From NCBI GenBank assembly GCA_025656435.1, contig JAHXHT010000046.1:1-12728 (forward strand): a stretch of DNA of 12,728 nucleotides, read 5' to 3'. The notes under the pieces are model-generated. The model saw only the letters and a list, made by a program, of their open reading frames with translations. It was not told where the DNA came from and searched no databases. The translations under genes were made by a program, and so were the position numbers. The stretch is from Candidatus Thiodiazotropha sp. (ex Gloverina cf. vestifex). Its GTDB lineage: Bacteria; Pseudomonadota; Gammaproteobacteria; Chromatiales; Chromatiaceae. Positions 5,563 to 12,728 of the stretch are shown here, in pieces; within the stretch, counting starts at the first letter, position 1; each line of letters opens with the position of its first letter.

Positions 5563-6369
5563 ATGTATCCATCAGTAAGAATTTTTCTGGCATCGACGAT
5601 GCTATTGATCCTGACTGCCTGCGCCACCAGTCCGACAGGACGTAGCCAGCTGATGTTGGTCTCAGAAGAGTCGGCCATTAACGTCTCTAAAATAGCCTAT
5701 GTGGAGATGATCAAGCCCTTCGAGGAAGAGGGTAAGCTAGACAATGATCCAGTGCTCAAGGCCCGGGTAGACCGCATCACTGGCCGGCTGATCGCCCAGG
5801 CTGTCATCATGCGACCCGATACCCGGAATTGGGAGTGGAGCATGAAAATTCTGGACGACCCGGAAACAGTCAATGCCTGGACCATGGCCGGCGGCAAGAT
5901 GGCGCTCTATACCGGACTGGTAGAAAAGGTTAAGCCCACCGATGACGAATTGGCACAGGTGCTGGCGCATGAGATCTCCCATGCGCTGGCAAAACATACC
6001 GCAGAGAAGATGTCGGTTTCCATGGCGACACAGTTAGGTGTGGCAGCAGTGGCTGTGGCATCGGATAGCCAGGGCACTCTGGCCGGTGCAGCGCTGGCGG
6101 CGAAACTCGGCGTGGAGCTGCCCAACAGCCGTGGTGCGGAGAGCGAAGCGGACCGCATCGGTATCGAACTGGCGGCAAAGGCAGGCTACGATCCGCGTGC
6201 CGCAGCGACACTCTGGCGCAAAATGGGAGAGGTCGGGGGAGATCGTATGCCACAGTTTCTCAGTACCCATCCCAGCCCCTCTAACCGCGAGTCTATCCTT
6301 GGCAAGTTGGCGGATGAGATGATGCCCTACTATCAGGCTAAGGGCCAACGGCCGACTTTCAAATTCTGA
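5563..6369 (+). CDS. M48 family metallopeptidase lipoprotein (LoiP/YcaL-like)
   Basis: This 268-residue periplasmic protease is predicted to be lipid-anchored. The N-terminus is a lipoprotein signal peptide ending in the lipobox L17-T-A-C20. The residue after Cys is Ala rather than Asp, which suggests sorting to the outer membrane. The catalytic motif is H136-E137-I-S-H140 in AHEISHALAKH. A third zinc ligand is expected at Glu193 of the E-S-E-A-D motif (193-197). STHPSPSNRESIL near residue 234 onward is also typical of M48 lipoproteins. E. coli relatives LoiP and YcaL degrade misfolded outer-membrane proteins, and this role is inferred by family. GAGGG at 5549-5553 is the ribosome binding site, 33 bases after yicC. 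Its maturation would need Lnt, encoded at the end of the window. Confidence 0.92.
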   Translation: MYPSVRIFLASTMLLILTACATSPTGRSQLMLVSEESAINVSKIAYVEMIKPFEEEGKLDNDPVLKARVDRITGRLIAQAVIMRPDTRNWEWSMKILDDPETVNAWTMAGGKMALYTGLVEKVKPTDDELAQVLAHEISHALAKHTAEKMSVSMATQLGVAAVAVASDSQGTLAGAALAAKLGVELPNSRGAESEADRIGIELAAKAGYDPRAAATLWRKMGEVGGDRMPQFLSTHPSPSNRESILGKLADEMMPYYQAKGQRPTFKF

Positions 6370-6447
6370 AACCATTTTGTTAACACATGGTGTGGCCCTG
6401 CCGTACCAATGACCTGGGCTCGGACAACACCGAATAACGGAAATAAT

Positions 6448-7068
6448 ATGAGTAGTGGGACACTTTACATTCTCTCCGCCCCTTCGGGTGCCGGAAAAAC
6501 CAGCCTGCTGAAGGCGCTGCGGGAGCATGATGGCCAATTGCACGTCTCTATCTCCCATACCACCCGGAAGATGCGCCCCGGTGAGGAGGATGGTGTTCAC
6601 TACAACTTCGTCGAGCAGGCGACATTTCTCAGTAAGGTGGAGCATGGGGACTTTCTGGAACACGCTGAGGTCTTCGGCAACTATTACGGTACTGATGAAG
6701 CGTTGGTGCGCAACCAGCTGGAGGCGGGGCACGACACTGTACTGGAGATTGATTGGCAGGGCGCCCAGCAGGTGCGTCGCCGCTTTCCCGAGGCAGTCTC
6801 AATATTCATCCTGCCGCCCAGTCCCGAGGCGTTGCATGATCGCCTCAGCAGTCGTGGCCAGGACAGCGAAGCGGTCATCCAGGGGAGAATGGAGCAGGCT
6901 GTCAGTGAGATGTCCCACTATGCGGAGTTCGATTATCTGGTGATCAACGACGATTTTGATCTCGCGTTGGATGAATTGGCTGCCATTGTCGTCAGTCAGC
7001 GATTACAGCTGTCACAGCAGGCGGACCGCCATGCTGTGACCCTGAGTCGGCTGTTGCAGGCAGGTTAG
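6448..7068 (+). CDS. gmk: Guanylate kinase
   Basis: This gene encodes 206 residues, about the usual length. The enzyme phosphorylates GMP to GDP with ATP in the cytoplasm. The P-loop is APSGAGKT (11-18). The GMP-binding segment SHTTRKMRPGE (36-46) is followed by GVHYNFV, and VLEIDWQGAQQVR and the lid region with its GRMEQA motif are present. The start at 6448 is chosen because it aligns with E. coli Gmk (GTLYILSAPSGAGK right after the Met) and has GGA at 6439-6441. The in-frame ATG at 6409 would add 13 residues without family support. The gene follows the M48 peptidase by 78 bases and precedes miaB; the common partners rpoZ and spoT are absent. Confidence 0.96.
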   Translation: MSSGTLYILSAPSGAGKTSLLKALREHDGQLHVSISHTTRKMRPGEEDGVHYNFVEQATFLSKVEHGDFLEHAEVFGNYYGTDEALVRNQLEAGHDTVLEIDWQGAQQVRRRFPEAVSIFILPPSPEALHDRLSSRGQDSEAVIQGRMEQAVSEMSHYAEFDYLVINDDFDLALDELAAIVVSQRLQLSQQADRHAVTLSRLLQAG

Positions 7069-7152
7069 GATCTGTAAATACCCATTTGATTTGGGTGAAT
7101 TCTCTCTCTATTGGCTATAAAATAGGCCCCCTTTAAATCTCCGGACCCGCAG

Positions 7153-8505
7153 ATGGCCCAAAAACTCTATATCAAAACCTTCGGCTGCCAGATGAACGAG
7201 TATGACTCATCACGTATGGCGGACGGGCTGAATGTCGCCGAGGGGCTGGAGTTGACCGATGTGCCGGAAGAGGCGGACGTGCTGCTGCTCAACACCTGTT
7301 CCATACGCGAGAAGACCCAGGAAAAGGTGTTCTCCCAGCTCGGTCGCTGGCGGCCCTGGAAGGAGAAAAACCCGGCGCTGATTATCGGTGTCGGCGGTTG
7401 TGTGGCCAGCCAGGAGGGGGAGGCCATTCGTGAGCGTGCACCCTATGTGGATCTGGTGTTCGGTCCTCAGACCCTGCATCGCCTGCCGGAGATGATTCGC
7501 CAGGTCCGTCGAGAGCATGCGCCGGTGGTGGATGTCTCTTTCCCCGAAATCGAGAAGTTCGACAAGTTGCCCGAGCCGCGCGCAGACGGACCCACGGCTT
7601 TCGTTTCGGTGATGGAGGGTTGTTCAAAATATTGCACCTACTGTGTCGTACCCTTTACGAGAGGCGAGGAGATCAGTCGTCCTTTCGATGATGTGATCGC
7701 CGAGATAGCCGGATTGGCAGCCCAGGGTGTACGTGAGATTAATTTGCTCGGACAGAATGTGAACGCCTATCAGGGTGATATGAATGAAGGCGGAGAGGCC
7801 GATCTGGCGCTGCTTATCGAATATGCGGCGGCGGTTGAGGGGATCGAACGAATTCGCTTTACCACCTCTCATCCTGTTGAATTTACCGACAGTTTGATCG
7901 AAGTCTATGGCCAAGTCCCTGAGTTGGTGAGTTTTCTCCACCTACCGGTGCAGTCTGGATCCGACCGGGTGCTCTCGATGATGAAGCGCGGGCATATGGC
8001 CATTGAATACAAAGCTAAAATCCGTCGTTTGCGGCAGGTTCGGCCCGATATCACTATCTCTTCAGATTTCATTGTGGGTTTTCCCGGTGAGACGGAGGCG
8101 GATTTTGAGCTGACACTCAAGCTGATTGAGGAGGTCGGTTTCGATCACTCATACAGTTTTATCTATAGTCGTCGTCCCGGTACCCCTGCCGCCGACCTGC
8201 CTGATGATGTGCCCCTGGCCATGAAGCAGCAACGTCTGGCACGACTACAGCAGTTGATTAATACCCAGGCCCAGCGCATCAGCCGGCAAATGGTGGGTAC
8301 GGTACAGCGTATCCTTGTGGAGCGTCCGGCGAAGAAAGATCCCCGTCAGCTGGCGGGCCGTACCGAAAACAATCGGGTGGTCAATTTCGATGGGCCTACC
8401 GAGCTGATTGGCGGATTCGCCAATGTGCGTATCACCGAGGCGTTGCCAAACTCACTGCGAGGCGAGTGGCTTGCGCCAGCGGCGGATCAAGCCGTCAACG
8501 GCTGA
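7153..8505 (+). CDS. miaB: tRNA-2-methylthio-N6-dimethylallyladenosine synthase
   Basis: This 450-residue radical-SAM methylthiotransferase adds a methylthio group to i6A37 of tRNAs that read UNN codons. Three cysteines of the N-terminal UPF0004 domain hold an auxiliary 4Fe-4S cluster: Cys12 (TFGCQMNEYDS), Cys49 (NTCSIREKTQ) and Cys83 (GGCVAS). The radical-SAM cluster motif is Cys157-x3-Cys161-x2-Cys164 (GCSKYCTYC). LLGQNVNAY, HLPVQSGSD and IVGFPGETE are typical family blocks. The C-terminus from about residue 375 is the TRAM RNA-binding domain. The start lies seven bases after GGA. A weak promoter-like TATAAA is present at 7116-7121 but its -35 match is poor. It begins the E. coli-like miaB-ybeZ-ybeY-ybeX-lnt order. 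Confidence 0.97.
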   Translation: MAQKLYIKTFGCQMNEYDSSRMADGLNVAEGLELTDVPEEADVLLLNTCSIREKTQEKVFSQLGRWRPWKEKNPALIIGVGGCVASQEGEAIRERAPYVDLVFGPQTLHRLPEMIRQVRREHAPVVDVSFPEIEKFDKLPEPRADGPTAFVSVMEGCSKYCTYCVVPFTRGEEISRPFDDVIAEIAGLAAQGVREINLLGQNVNAYQGDMNEGGEADLALLIEYAAAVEGIERIRFTTSHPVEFTDSLIEVYGQVPELVSFLHLPVQSGSDRVLSMMKRGHMAIEYKAKIRRLRQVRPDITISSDFIVGFPGETEADFELTLKLIEEVGFDHSYSFIYSRRPGTPAADLPDDVPLAMKQQRLARLQQLINTQAQRISRQMVGTVQRILVERPAKKDPRQLAGRTENNRVVNFDGPTELIGGFANVRITEALPNSLRGEWLAPAADQAVNG

Positions 8506-8541
8506 ACACCCTCAACGCTTCTAACAATCTGGAATCCCTCC

Positions 8542-9516
8542 TTGGCTGAACATCCCGAAACTATCGACCTGCTACTCGAGCCCGTGAACAATGAACAGTT
8601 GGCCAATGTCTGTGGCCAGCTGGATGAAAATCTGTGCCATATCGAGCGGCGCCTGGGGATCGAAATCAATAATCGCGGCAACCACTTCCGTCTGATTGGT
8701 GAGCATCATGCGATACAAGCGGGGGGGCAGGTGCTGCAGGATCTCTATCGTGCTGCAGAGAGTGAGTTGCTCGATCCCCAGCGGGTCCACCTCTATCTGC
8801 AGGAGGCGGGTGTCGACGAGCTGCTCGAACAGTCGGGCGATGCGAATCTACCGGAAACGGTGATCAAGACCCGTCGTGGGCTGGTGCGTCCCCGTGGGGT
8901 CAACCAGAAGGAGTATCTGCACAAGGTGCTGACCCATGATATTAACTTCGGGGTGGGTCCTGCAGGTACCGGTAAGACTTATCTGGCGGTAGCCGGCGCA
9001 GTGGATGCCCTTGAGCGTGACCAGGTGCGGCGTATCTTGCTGGTGCGTCCGGCTGTCGAGGCGGGAGAGCGTCTCGGTTTTCTGCCCGGCGATCTGGCGC
9101 AGAAGATCGACCCCTATTTACGCCCACTTTATGATGCCCTCTACGAGATGCTTGGTTTCGAGAAAGTAGCCAAACTGGTAGAGCGCAACGTGATCGAGAT
9201 TGCACCCCTGGCCTATATGCGGGGGCGTACCCTCAATGAATCATTCGTGATCCTCGACGAGGCGCAGAACACAACCCCGGAGCAGATGAAGATGTTTCTC
9301 ACCCGCATCGGCTTTGGCTCTACCGCAGTGATTACCGGTGACATTACCCAGATCGATCTGCCCCGGGGACAGCTGTCGGGTCTGCGTCAGGCCAGCGAGG
9401 TGTTGGCCCACGTGGAGGGGATCAGTTTTACCTTCTTCAATGCACGGGATGTGGTGCGTCACCCGGTGGTGCAGCGGGTAGTGCGAGCCTATGACGATTT
9501 CGAGAGTAAAGCTTGA
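8542..9516 (+). CDS. ybeZ: PhoH-like ATPase (YbeZ)
   Basis: This gene encodes 324 residues closely resembling E. coli YbeZ. An N-terminal RNA-binding-like part (ERRLGIEINNRGNHFRLIGE, about 35-54) precedes the PhoH ATPase domain with Walker A GPAGTGKT (139-146) and Walker B VILDEAQN (236-243). RRILLVRPAVEAGERLGFLP and VVRHPVVQRVV are strongly conserved. YbeZ interacts with the RNase YbeY and is implicated in rRNA maturation. The start is a TTG at 8542: no ATG or GTG exists in frame between the miaB stop and the conserved region, and GGA (8531-8533) lies eight bases before it. The gap to miaB is 36 bases, and the stop overlaps the ybeY start. Confidence 0.95.
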   Translation: MAEHPETIDLLLEPVNNEQLANVCGQLDENLCHIERRLGIEINNRGNHFRLIGEHHAIQAGGQVLQDLYRAAESELLDPQRVHLYLQEAGVDELLEQSGDANLPETVIKTRRGLVRPRGVNQKEYLHKVLTHDINFGVGPAGTGKTYLAVAGAVDALERDQVRRILLVRPAVEAGERLGFLPGDLAQKIDPYLRPLYDALYEMLGFEKVAKLVERNVIEIAPLAYMRGRTLNESFVILDEAQNTTPEQMKMFLTRIGFGSTAVITGDITQIDLPRGQLSGLRQASEVLAHVEGISFTFFNARDVVRHPVVQRVVRAYDDFESKA

Positions 9517-9980
9517 GTCACCTTGAGTTGGAGATTCAGCGGATCGCGTCAACGTCGACCGGACTGCCTTCAGATGAGGATTTCCGGCGCTGGATAGAGA
9601 TTGCCTTACCTGAGAAAGACAAGCCCGTGGAGATGGTGATTCGCCTGGTGGATGAGTCAGAGAGCCGGCAGCTCAATCGGGACTACCGGGGTAAGGACAA
9701 CCCGACCAATGTGCTTTCCTTCCCCTTTGATGCACCCGAGCAAGTGCCGTCGGCCCTGCTGGGTGATCTGGCGATTTGTGTGCCGGTCGTGGCACGGGAG
9801 GCGGCAGAGCAGGGCAAGCCGTTGCTGGCGCACTGGGCCCATATGGTGATTCATGGTGTTTTGCATCTGTTGGGTTATGACCACCTGACTGATGAAGAGG
9901 CGCAGTTGATGGAACAGAGGGAACGAGAGCTTCTGCATCAATTGCTTTTTTCTGATCCCTATAGTGAAGAGGACCGATGA
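9513..9980 (+). CDS. ybeY: Endoribonuclease YbeY
   Basis: This 155-residue protein, the same length as E. coli YbeY, is a zinc-dependent endoribonuclease in 16S rRNA 3'-end maturation and ribosome quality control. The zinc motif H114-G-V-L-H118-L-L-G-Y-D-H124 is intact, and the RGKDNPTNVLSFPF and LLGDLAIC blocks are typical. The start is a TTG at 9513 overlapping the ybeZ stop as TTGA, with GAGAG at 9502-9506 as a weak ribosome binding site. The N-terminal alignment with E. coli (MS followed by about 18 variable residues, then GLP) supports it. The C-terminus overlaps ybeX as ATGA, so three genes are tightly coupled. Confidence 0.95.
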   Translation: MSHLELEIQRIASTSTGLPSDEDFRRWIEIALPEKDKPVEMVIRLVDESESRQLNRDYRGKDNPTNVLSFPFDAPEQVPSALLGDLAICVPVVAREAAEQGKPLLAHWAHMVIHGVLHLLGYDHLTDEEAQLMEQRERELLHQLLFSDPYSEEDR

Positions 9981-10594
9981 ACAGCGAAGATCGATCGACC
10001 AGCGGTTCCTCCCGACGATGGCTGGAACGACTCAGCCGGATGTTCGGGAGCGAACCGCAAGACAAGGAAGAGCTCTATGAGCTATTGAAGGAAGCGAGTG
10101 AAAGGCACCTGTTGGATGATGATGCACTGAGTATGATGGAAGGCGCCTTGCTGGTCTCCGAGCGCAGGGCGCGGGATGTGATGACGCCGCGCTCCAAACT
10201 GGAGGTGGTGAACCAAGACGCTGATCTCGAAGAAGTCCTGGGGGTGGCGATAGAATCTTCCCACTCGCGACTGCCCGTGATCAGCGAGGATATGGATGAG
10301 GTCCTGGGCGTACTGTTACCGAAAGATCTGCTGTGCTGCTTTCGTCAAGAGAATCGCACTATTTTTAAATTGTCGGAGATGATGCGTGAGGCGCTTTTCG
10401 TGCCGGAGTCGATGCGCCTTAACCAGTTGTTGAAAAAGCTCAAACTGAGCCGCAACCATATGGCGATCGTGGTGGATGAGTATGGTTCGACTGCCGGTCT
10501 TGTCACGCTGGAGGATCTGCTGGAGCAGATCGTAGGGGATATTGAGGACGAACATGACACACCGGATGATGATCAGGTAAATATCAGGCCCTAG
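9977..10594 (+). CDS. ybeX: CBS-pair protein YbeX/CorC, lacking the C-terminal CorC_HlyC domain
   Basis: This gene encodes 205 residues, against 292 in E. coli YbeX. An N-terminal helical region is followed by the CBS pair: RDVMTPR (66-72), SRLPVI (97-102), then HMAIVVDEYG (161-170), GLVTLEDLLEQIVGDIEDE (174-192). The frame ends at QVNIRP just where the CorC_HlyC domain of about 80 residues would begin. Only 64 bases separate the stop from the next gene, and no reading frame there restores that domain, so it is absent and not simply frameshifted. YbeX/CorC is linked to cobalt-magnesium efflux and, more recently, to ribosome biogenesis. Whether the shortened form works is unknown, since the CBS pair itself looks intact. 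The ATGA overlap couples it to ybeY. Confidence 0.92.
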   Translation: MNSEDRSTSGSSRRWLERLSRMFGSEPQDKEELYELLKEASERHLLDDDALSMMEGALLVSERRARDVMTPRSKLEVVNQDADLEEVLGVAIESSHSRLPVISEDMDEVLGVLLPKDLLCCFRQENRTIFKLSEMMREALFVPESMRLNQLLKKLKLSRNHMAIVVDEYGSTAGLVTLEDLLEQIVGDIEDEHDTPDDDQVNIRP

Positions 10595-10646
10595 AATACT
10601 TGGCCACTGCTGGCGGGTATACTGGAGCTTGAGAGTCTTATCAGGG

Positions 10647-10652
10647 AAGGAG
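10647..10652 (+). promoter_or_regulatory. Ribosome binding site of the hemerythrin gene
   Basis: AAGGAG ends six bases before the ATG at 10659. It selects this start over the in-frame ATG at 10629, which has no such sequence. Confidence 0.8.
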
Positions 10653-10658
10653 AAAAAG

Positions 10659-11069
10659 ATGATTAAGGTCGCATGGAATAAGAAGTTCGAGGTGGGTCAC
10701 GAGAGGATTGATTTCGAGCACAAGATCTTTCTTAATCTCATTCGTGAAGCGTCCCTTCTGCCTGAAATGGGTAGTTCAAAGGAACGGGTGATGCGACATC
10801 TCGATGAGGTAAAAAAATATGCCCTTTTTCACTTCACCAGTGAAGAAAATATCATGTTTGATGTGGCCTATCCGGACTTCAAGAAGCATAGGCAGGAGCA
10901 TGCGATGCTACTCGCCTTGTTGGATGAACGGTCACACCAATACAAGGATGGGGATATCGATCTGGATGGTGTGGTAGGTTTTTTGTTTGAGTGGTTTGCA
11001 CTACATACCACGCAGGTCGATACTCGGCTGGCGAAATACATTGCCCATGGGGTTGATCCTGGTGCCTAG
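10659..11069 (+). CDS. Bacteriohemerythrin
   Basis: This is a single-domain, 136-residue di-iron O2-binding protein. All seven expected iron ligands can be placed: His21 (IDFEH), His58 and Glu62 (HFTSEE), His77 and His81 (HRQEH), His116 and Asp121 (HTTQVD). Related proteins bind O2 for storage, delivery or sensing in microaerobic bacteria; no signalling domain is fused here. The start at 10659 is set by a perfect AAGGAG and by alignment of VAWNKKFEVGHERID with family members. It lies between the shortened ybeX and lnt, where E. coli has no gene, so it is probably an insertion in this lineage. A 9-bp inverted repeat lies on either side. Confidence 0.93.
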   Translation: MIKVAWNKKFEVGHERIDFEHKIFLNLIREASLLPEMGSSKERVMRHLDEVKKYALFHFTSEENIMFDVAYPDFKKHRQEHAMLLALLDERSHQYKDGDIDLDGVVGFLFEWFALHTTQVDTRLAKYIAHGVDPGA

Positions 11070-11146
11070 TGCCAGCAGTCTTGATAGGTTCTTTGCGAAA
11101 AACTGACCGGGTCTATCGGGAGCCGGTACGAATCGAAATGGTAAAG

Positions 11147-12691
11147 ATGTCACGATTGCTGGAATATCCTCGGCTGCTGGCCCTCATTGCCGGTGTGTTT
11201 ACCGCCCTCGCATTTGCACCCTTCCAGTTCTGGATATTGGCGGTGCTCATGCCTGCGGTGCTGTTTTTTATCTGGGTGCGTACTGATGCTTCCTGTTTTC
11301 AGTCCGGGTTTATCTATGGGCTGGGGCTGATGGGGGGAGGTGTCTCCTGGCTGTATGTGAGCATTGCACAGTTTGGAGATCTGGGCTGGCTGTTTCCGCT
11401 TGTCATTACCCTCGGCTTCGTGATGCTTGCGGCCCTCTATTATGGTCTGCTCGGGTGGTTGATAGGCCGCTTTGTGGTATCAGATCGCCTAAGACTGTTG
11501 CTGGTTTTTCCCGCCATGTGGGTTTTAATCGAATGGTTTCGAGGTTGGTTCCTCACCGGCTTTCCCTGGTTGCAATTGGGTTATTCCCAGATCGATTCAC
11601 CGTTGGCGGGTTATGCGCCTGTTCTCGGTACGTTGGGTGTCAGCTGGGCTGTTGTAACGACTGCCGGGGCATTGATTTTGTTGGGTGAAAAGGGACGGAT
11701 GCGATGGTTTTCTATCACCCTGTTGGGTGTGGTGTGGCTATCGGGTTGGGCGCTGACCCAGATGAATTGGACGGAGCCGAATGGTGAACCGCTACGTGTG
11801 GCTCTGGTGCAAGGGAATATCCCGCAGGCAGAGAAGTGGGCCCCGGAGCAGTTGACTCCCAGCCTGGTGTTATATGCCGAGCAGACGAAAAAGCATTTCG
11901 ACCGAGACCTGATCGTTTGGCCCGAGACTGCGATTTCTGCCTTCCAGTTTCAGGTAGACGAGGCTTTTATCCAGCCGTTGGAAGCGGAGGTGAAACGCCA
12001 GGGTGCAGATCTTGTTTTCGGTGTGGTGCAGATGGACGAGGCACGCGAACAATACTTCAACGCTATGGTGGTCTTGGGGAATGCGCAGCGTGACGATTAC
12101 TTCAAGCAACATCTGGTGCCGTTTGCAGAGTATTTGCCTCTCAAGTCCCTGCTATGGCCGTTGGTTGACCTTTTTACTATTCCCATGTCCGACTTTTCTG
12201 TAGGGGAGGGCAAGCCATTGATGCGAGTTGGGCCTCACCTGGTCGGCATGTCGATCTGCTATGAGAATGCCTTTGGTAGTGAAGTGATTCAGGCGCTACC
12301 GGAAGCGGCCTATCTGATCAATGCCAGTAATGATGCGTGGTTCGGGAGATCTCTCGCGCCACATCAACATTTGCAGATCGCGCGCATGCGTGCGTTGGAG
12401 ACGGGCCGCTATCTCCTGCGATCCACCAATACAGGAATCTCAGCAATCGTGGGTCCGAAAGGTGAATTGTTGGGGAAATCTCCCTTGCTCGAGTTGGATG
12501 TCTTGACCGGTGAAATCAGTCCCATGACCGGTGCTACACCTTTTGCATATACTGGCAATCTTATTGTTCTGGTCATCATGTTAATTGTGCTGATTGTCGC
12601 TTTTCCTTGCGGCCATTTGCGATTCAGGCGTTGCAGATCTATCGCTGATCGCCATGGAAGGCTGAAAGCCGAGGCGATTAGTCCCCGATAG
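11147..12691 (+). CDS. lnt: Apolipoprotein N-acyltransferase
   Basis: This inner-membrane enzyme of about 514 residues (E. coli 512) transfers a third acyl chain to the N-terminal Cys of lipoproteins. An N-terminal multi-span membrane region includes RGWFLTGFPWLQLGYSQID. It is followed by the nitrilase-like domain with the catalytic triad Glu260 (WPETAIS), Lys320 (FKQHLVPF) and Cys371 (SICYEN). NASNDAWFG and the C-terminal membrane span (NLIVLVIMLIVLIVAF) are also typical. The tail after that span is about 28 residues, basic and longer than in E. coli. The start is uncertain: ATG at 11147 fits the family best, ATG at 11138 is close, and GTG at 11069 would overlap the hemerythrin stop by one base. 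None has a strong ribosome binding site. Confidence 0.94.
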   Translation: MSRLLEYPRLLALIAGVFTALAFAPFQFWILAVLMPAVLFFIWVRTDASCFQSGFIYGLGLMGGGVSWLYVSIAQFGDLGWLFPLVITLGFVMLAALYYGLLGWLIGRFVVSDRLRLLLVFPAMWVLIEWFRGWFLTGFPWLQLGYSQIDSPLAGYAPVLGTLGVSWAVVTTAGALILLGEKGRMRWFSITLLGVVWLSGWALTQMNWTEPNGEPLRVALVQGNIPQAEKWAPEQLTPSLVLYAEQTKKHFDRDLIVWPETAISAFQFQVDEAFIQPLEAEVKRQGADLVFGVVQMDEAREQYFNAMVVLGNAQRDDYFKQHLVPFAEYLPLKSLLWPLVDLFTIPMSDFSVGEGKPLMRVGPHLVGMSICYENAFGSEVIQALPEAAYLINASNDAWFGRSLAPHQHLQIARMRALETGRYLLRSTNTGISAIVGPKGELLGKSPLLELDVLTGEISPMTGATPFAYTGNLIVLVIMLIVLIVAFPCGHLRFRRCRSIADRHGRLKAEAISPR

Positions 12692-12728
12692 GCGTAGGCG
12701 CGGTTGTATGGCCGTAATTGTGACTGTT
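12692..12728. other. 3' end of window, non-coding
   Basis: Thirty-seven bases follow the lnt stop. No terminator or gene start can be recognised in this short stretch. Confidence 0.4.

Noticed and set aside
6034..6732. 232-codon open frame on the - strand
   Set aside because: It lies antisense to the M48 peptidase and gmk, both of which have clear catalytic motifs. Its translation resembles no family and looks like a shadow frame.
7080..7096. ACCCA/TGGGT hairpin after gmk as a terminator
   Set aside because: The stem is only 5 bp and is followed by GAATTCTCTCTC rather than a T-run.
7091..7121. miaB promoter (TTGGGT with TATAAA)
   Set aside because: The -35 matches at only three positions and the spacer is 19 bases, which is too weak to list as a feature.
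10629..10658. Earlier ATG for the hemerythrin gene
   Set aside because: It lacks a ribosome binding site, while AAGGAG stands at the ideal distance before the ATG at 10659.

Overview
The window reads as an ordinary chromosomal stretch of a gammaproteobacterium of moderate GC content. The block miaB, ybeZ (PhoH-like), ybeY, ybeX, lnt has the gene order of Escherichia coli, and yicC and gmk are close to their E. coli lengths. The Ser/Thr kinase plus PP2C phosphatase pair and the bacteriohemerythrin hint at an environmental or symbiotic lineage such as a Chromatiales-like sulfur oxidiser. That last placement is inference and is not fixed by the sequence.

Layout. Positions 1-165 are non-coding and hold two overlapping hairpins. 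Positions 166-2272 carry four genes on the + strand: a DUF2780-type protein, a YpfJ-type zinc metallopeptidase anchored in the membrane, a GlsB/YeaQ/YmgE small membrane protein, and a highly charged exported coiled-coil protein. The last of these has a 5' end that is out of frame at a run of seven A. Positions 2350-4166 are a two-gene operon on the - strand: a soluble Ser/Thr protein kinase followed by a PP2C phosphatase, joined by an ATGA overlap. Positions 4167-4662 are a divergent non-coding region with a plausible kinase promoter and a perfect 23-bp tandem duplication on top of it. From 4663 to the end everything is on the + strand: yicC, an M48 lipoprotein peptidase, gmk, miaB, ybeZ, ybeY, a shortened ybeX, a bacteriohemerythrin and lnt.

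How the genes fit together. The first cluster looks directed at the cell envelope and stress (membrane-anchored protease, stress membrane protein, exported coiled coil). The kinase and phosphatase should act as an antagonistic phosphorylation switch, whose substrates are not visible here. YicC and YbeY are RNases, PhoH/YbeZ is a partner ATPase of YbeY, and MiaB modifies tRNA, so the right half is mostly RNA metabolism. Gmk feeds nucleotide pools, and Lnt finishes lipoproteins such as the M48 protease encoded upstream.

The points most worth checking are: (1) the A7 frameshift at 1853-1859 in the coiled-coil gene, which has the layout of a -1 programmed frameshift site but could equally be a homopolymer length error or a phase-variable tract; (2) the loss of the C-terminal CorC_HlyC domain of YbeX, with a complete bacteriohemerythrin gene sitting between it and lnt; (3) the tandem duplication over the kinase promoter. 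I do not see a CRISPR array, insertion sequence, tRNA or rRNA, nor a large undescribed multi-gene system.
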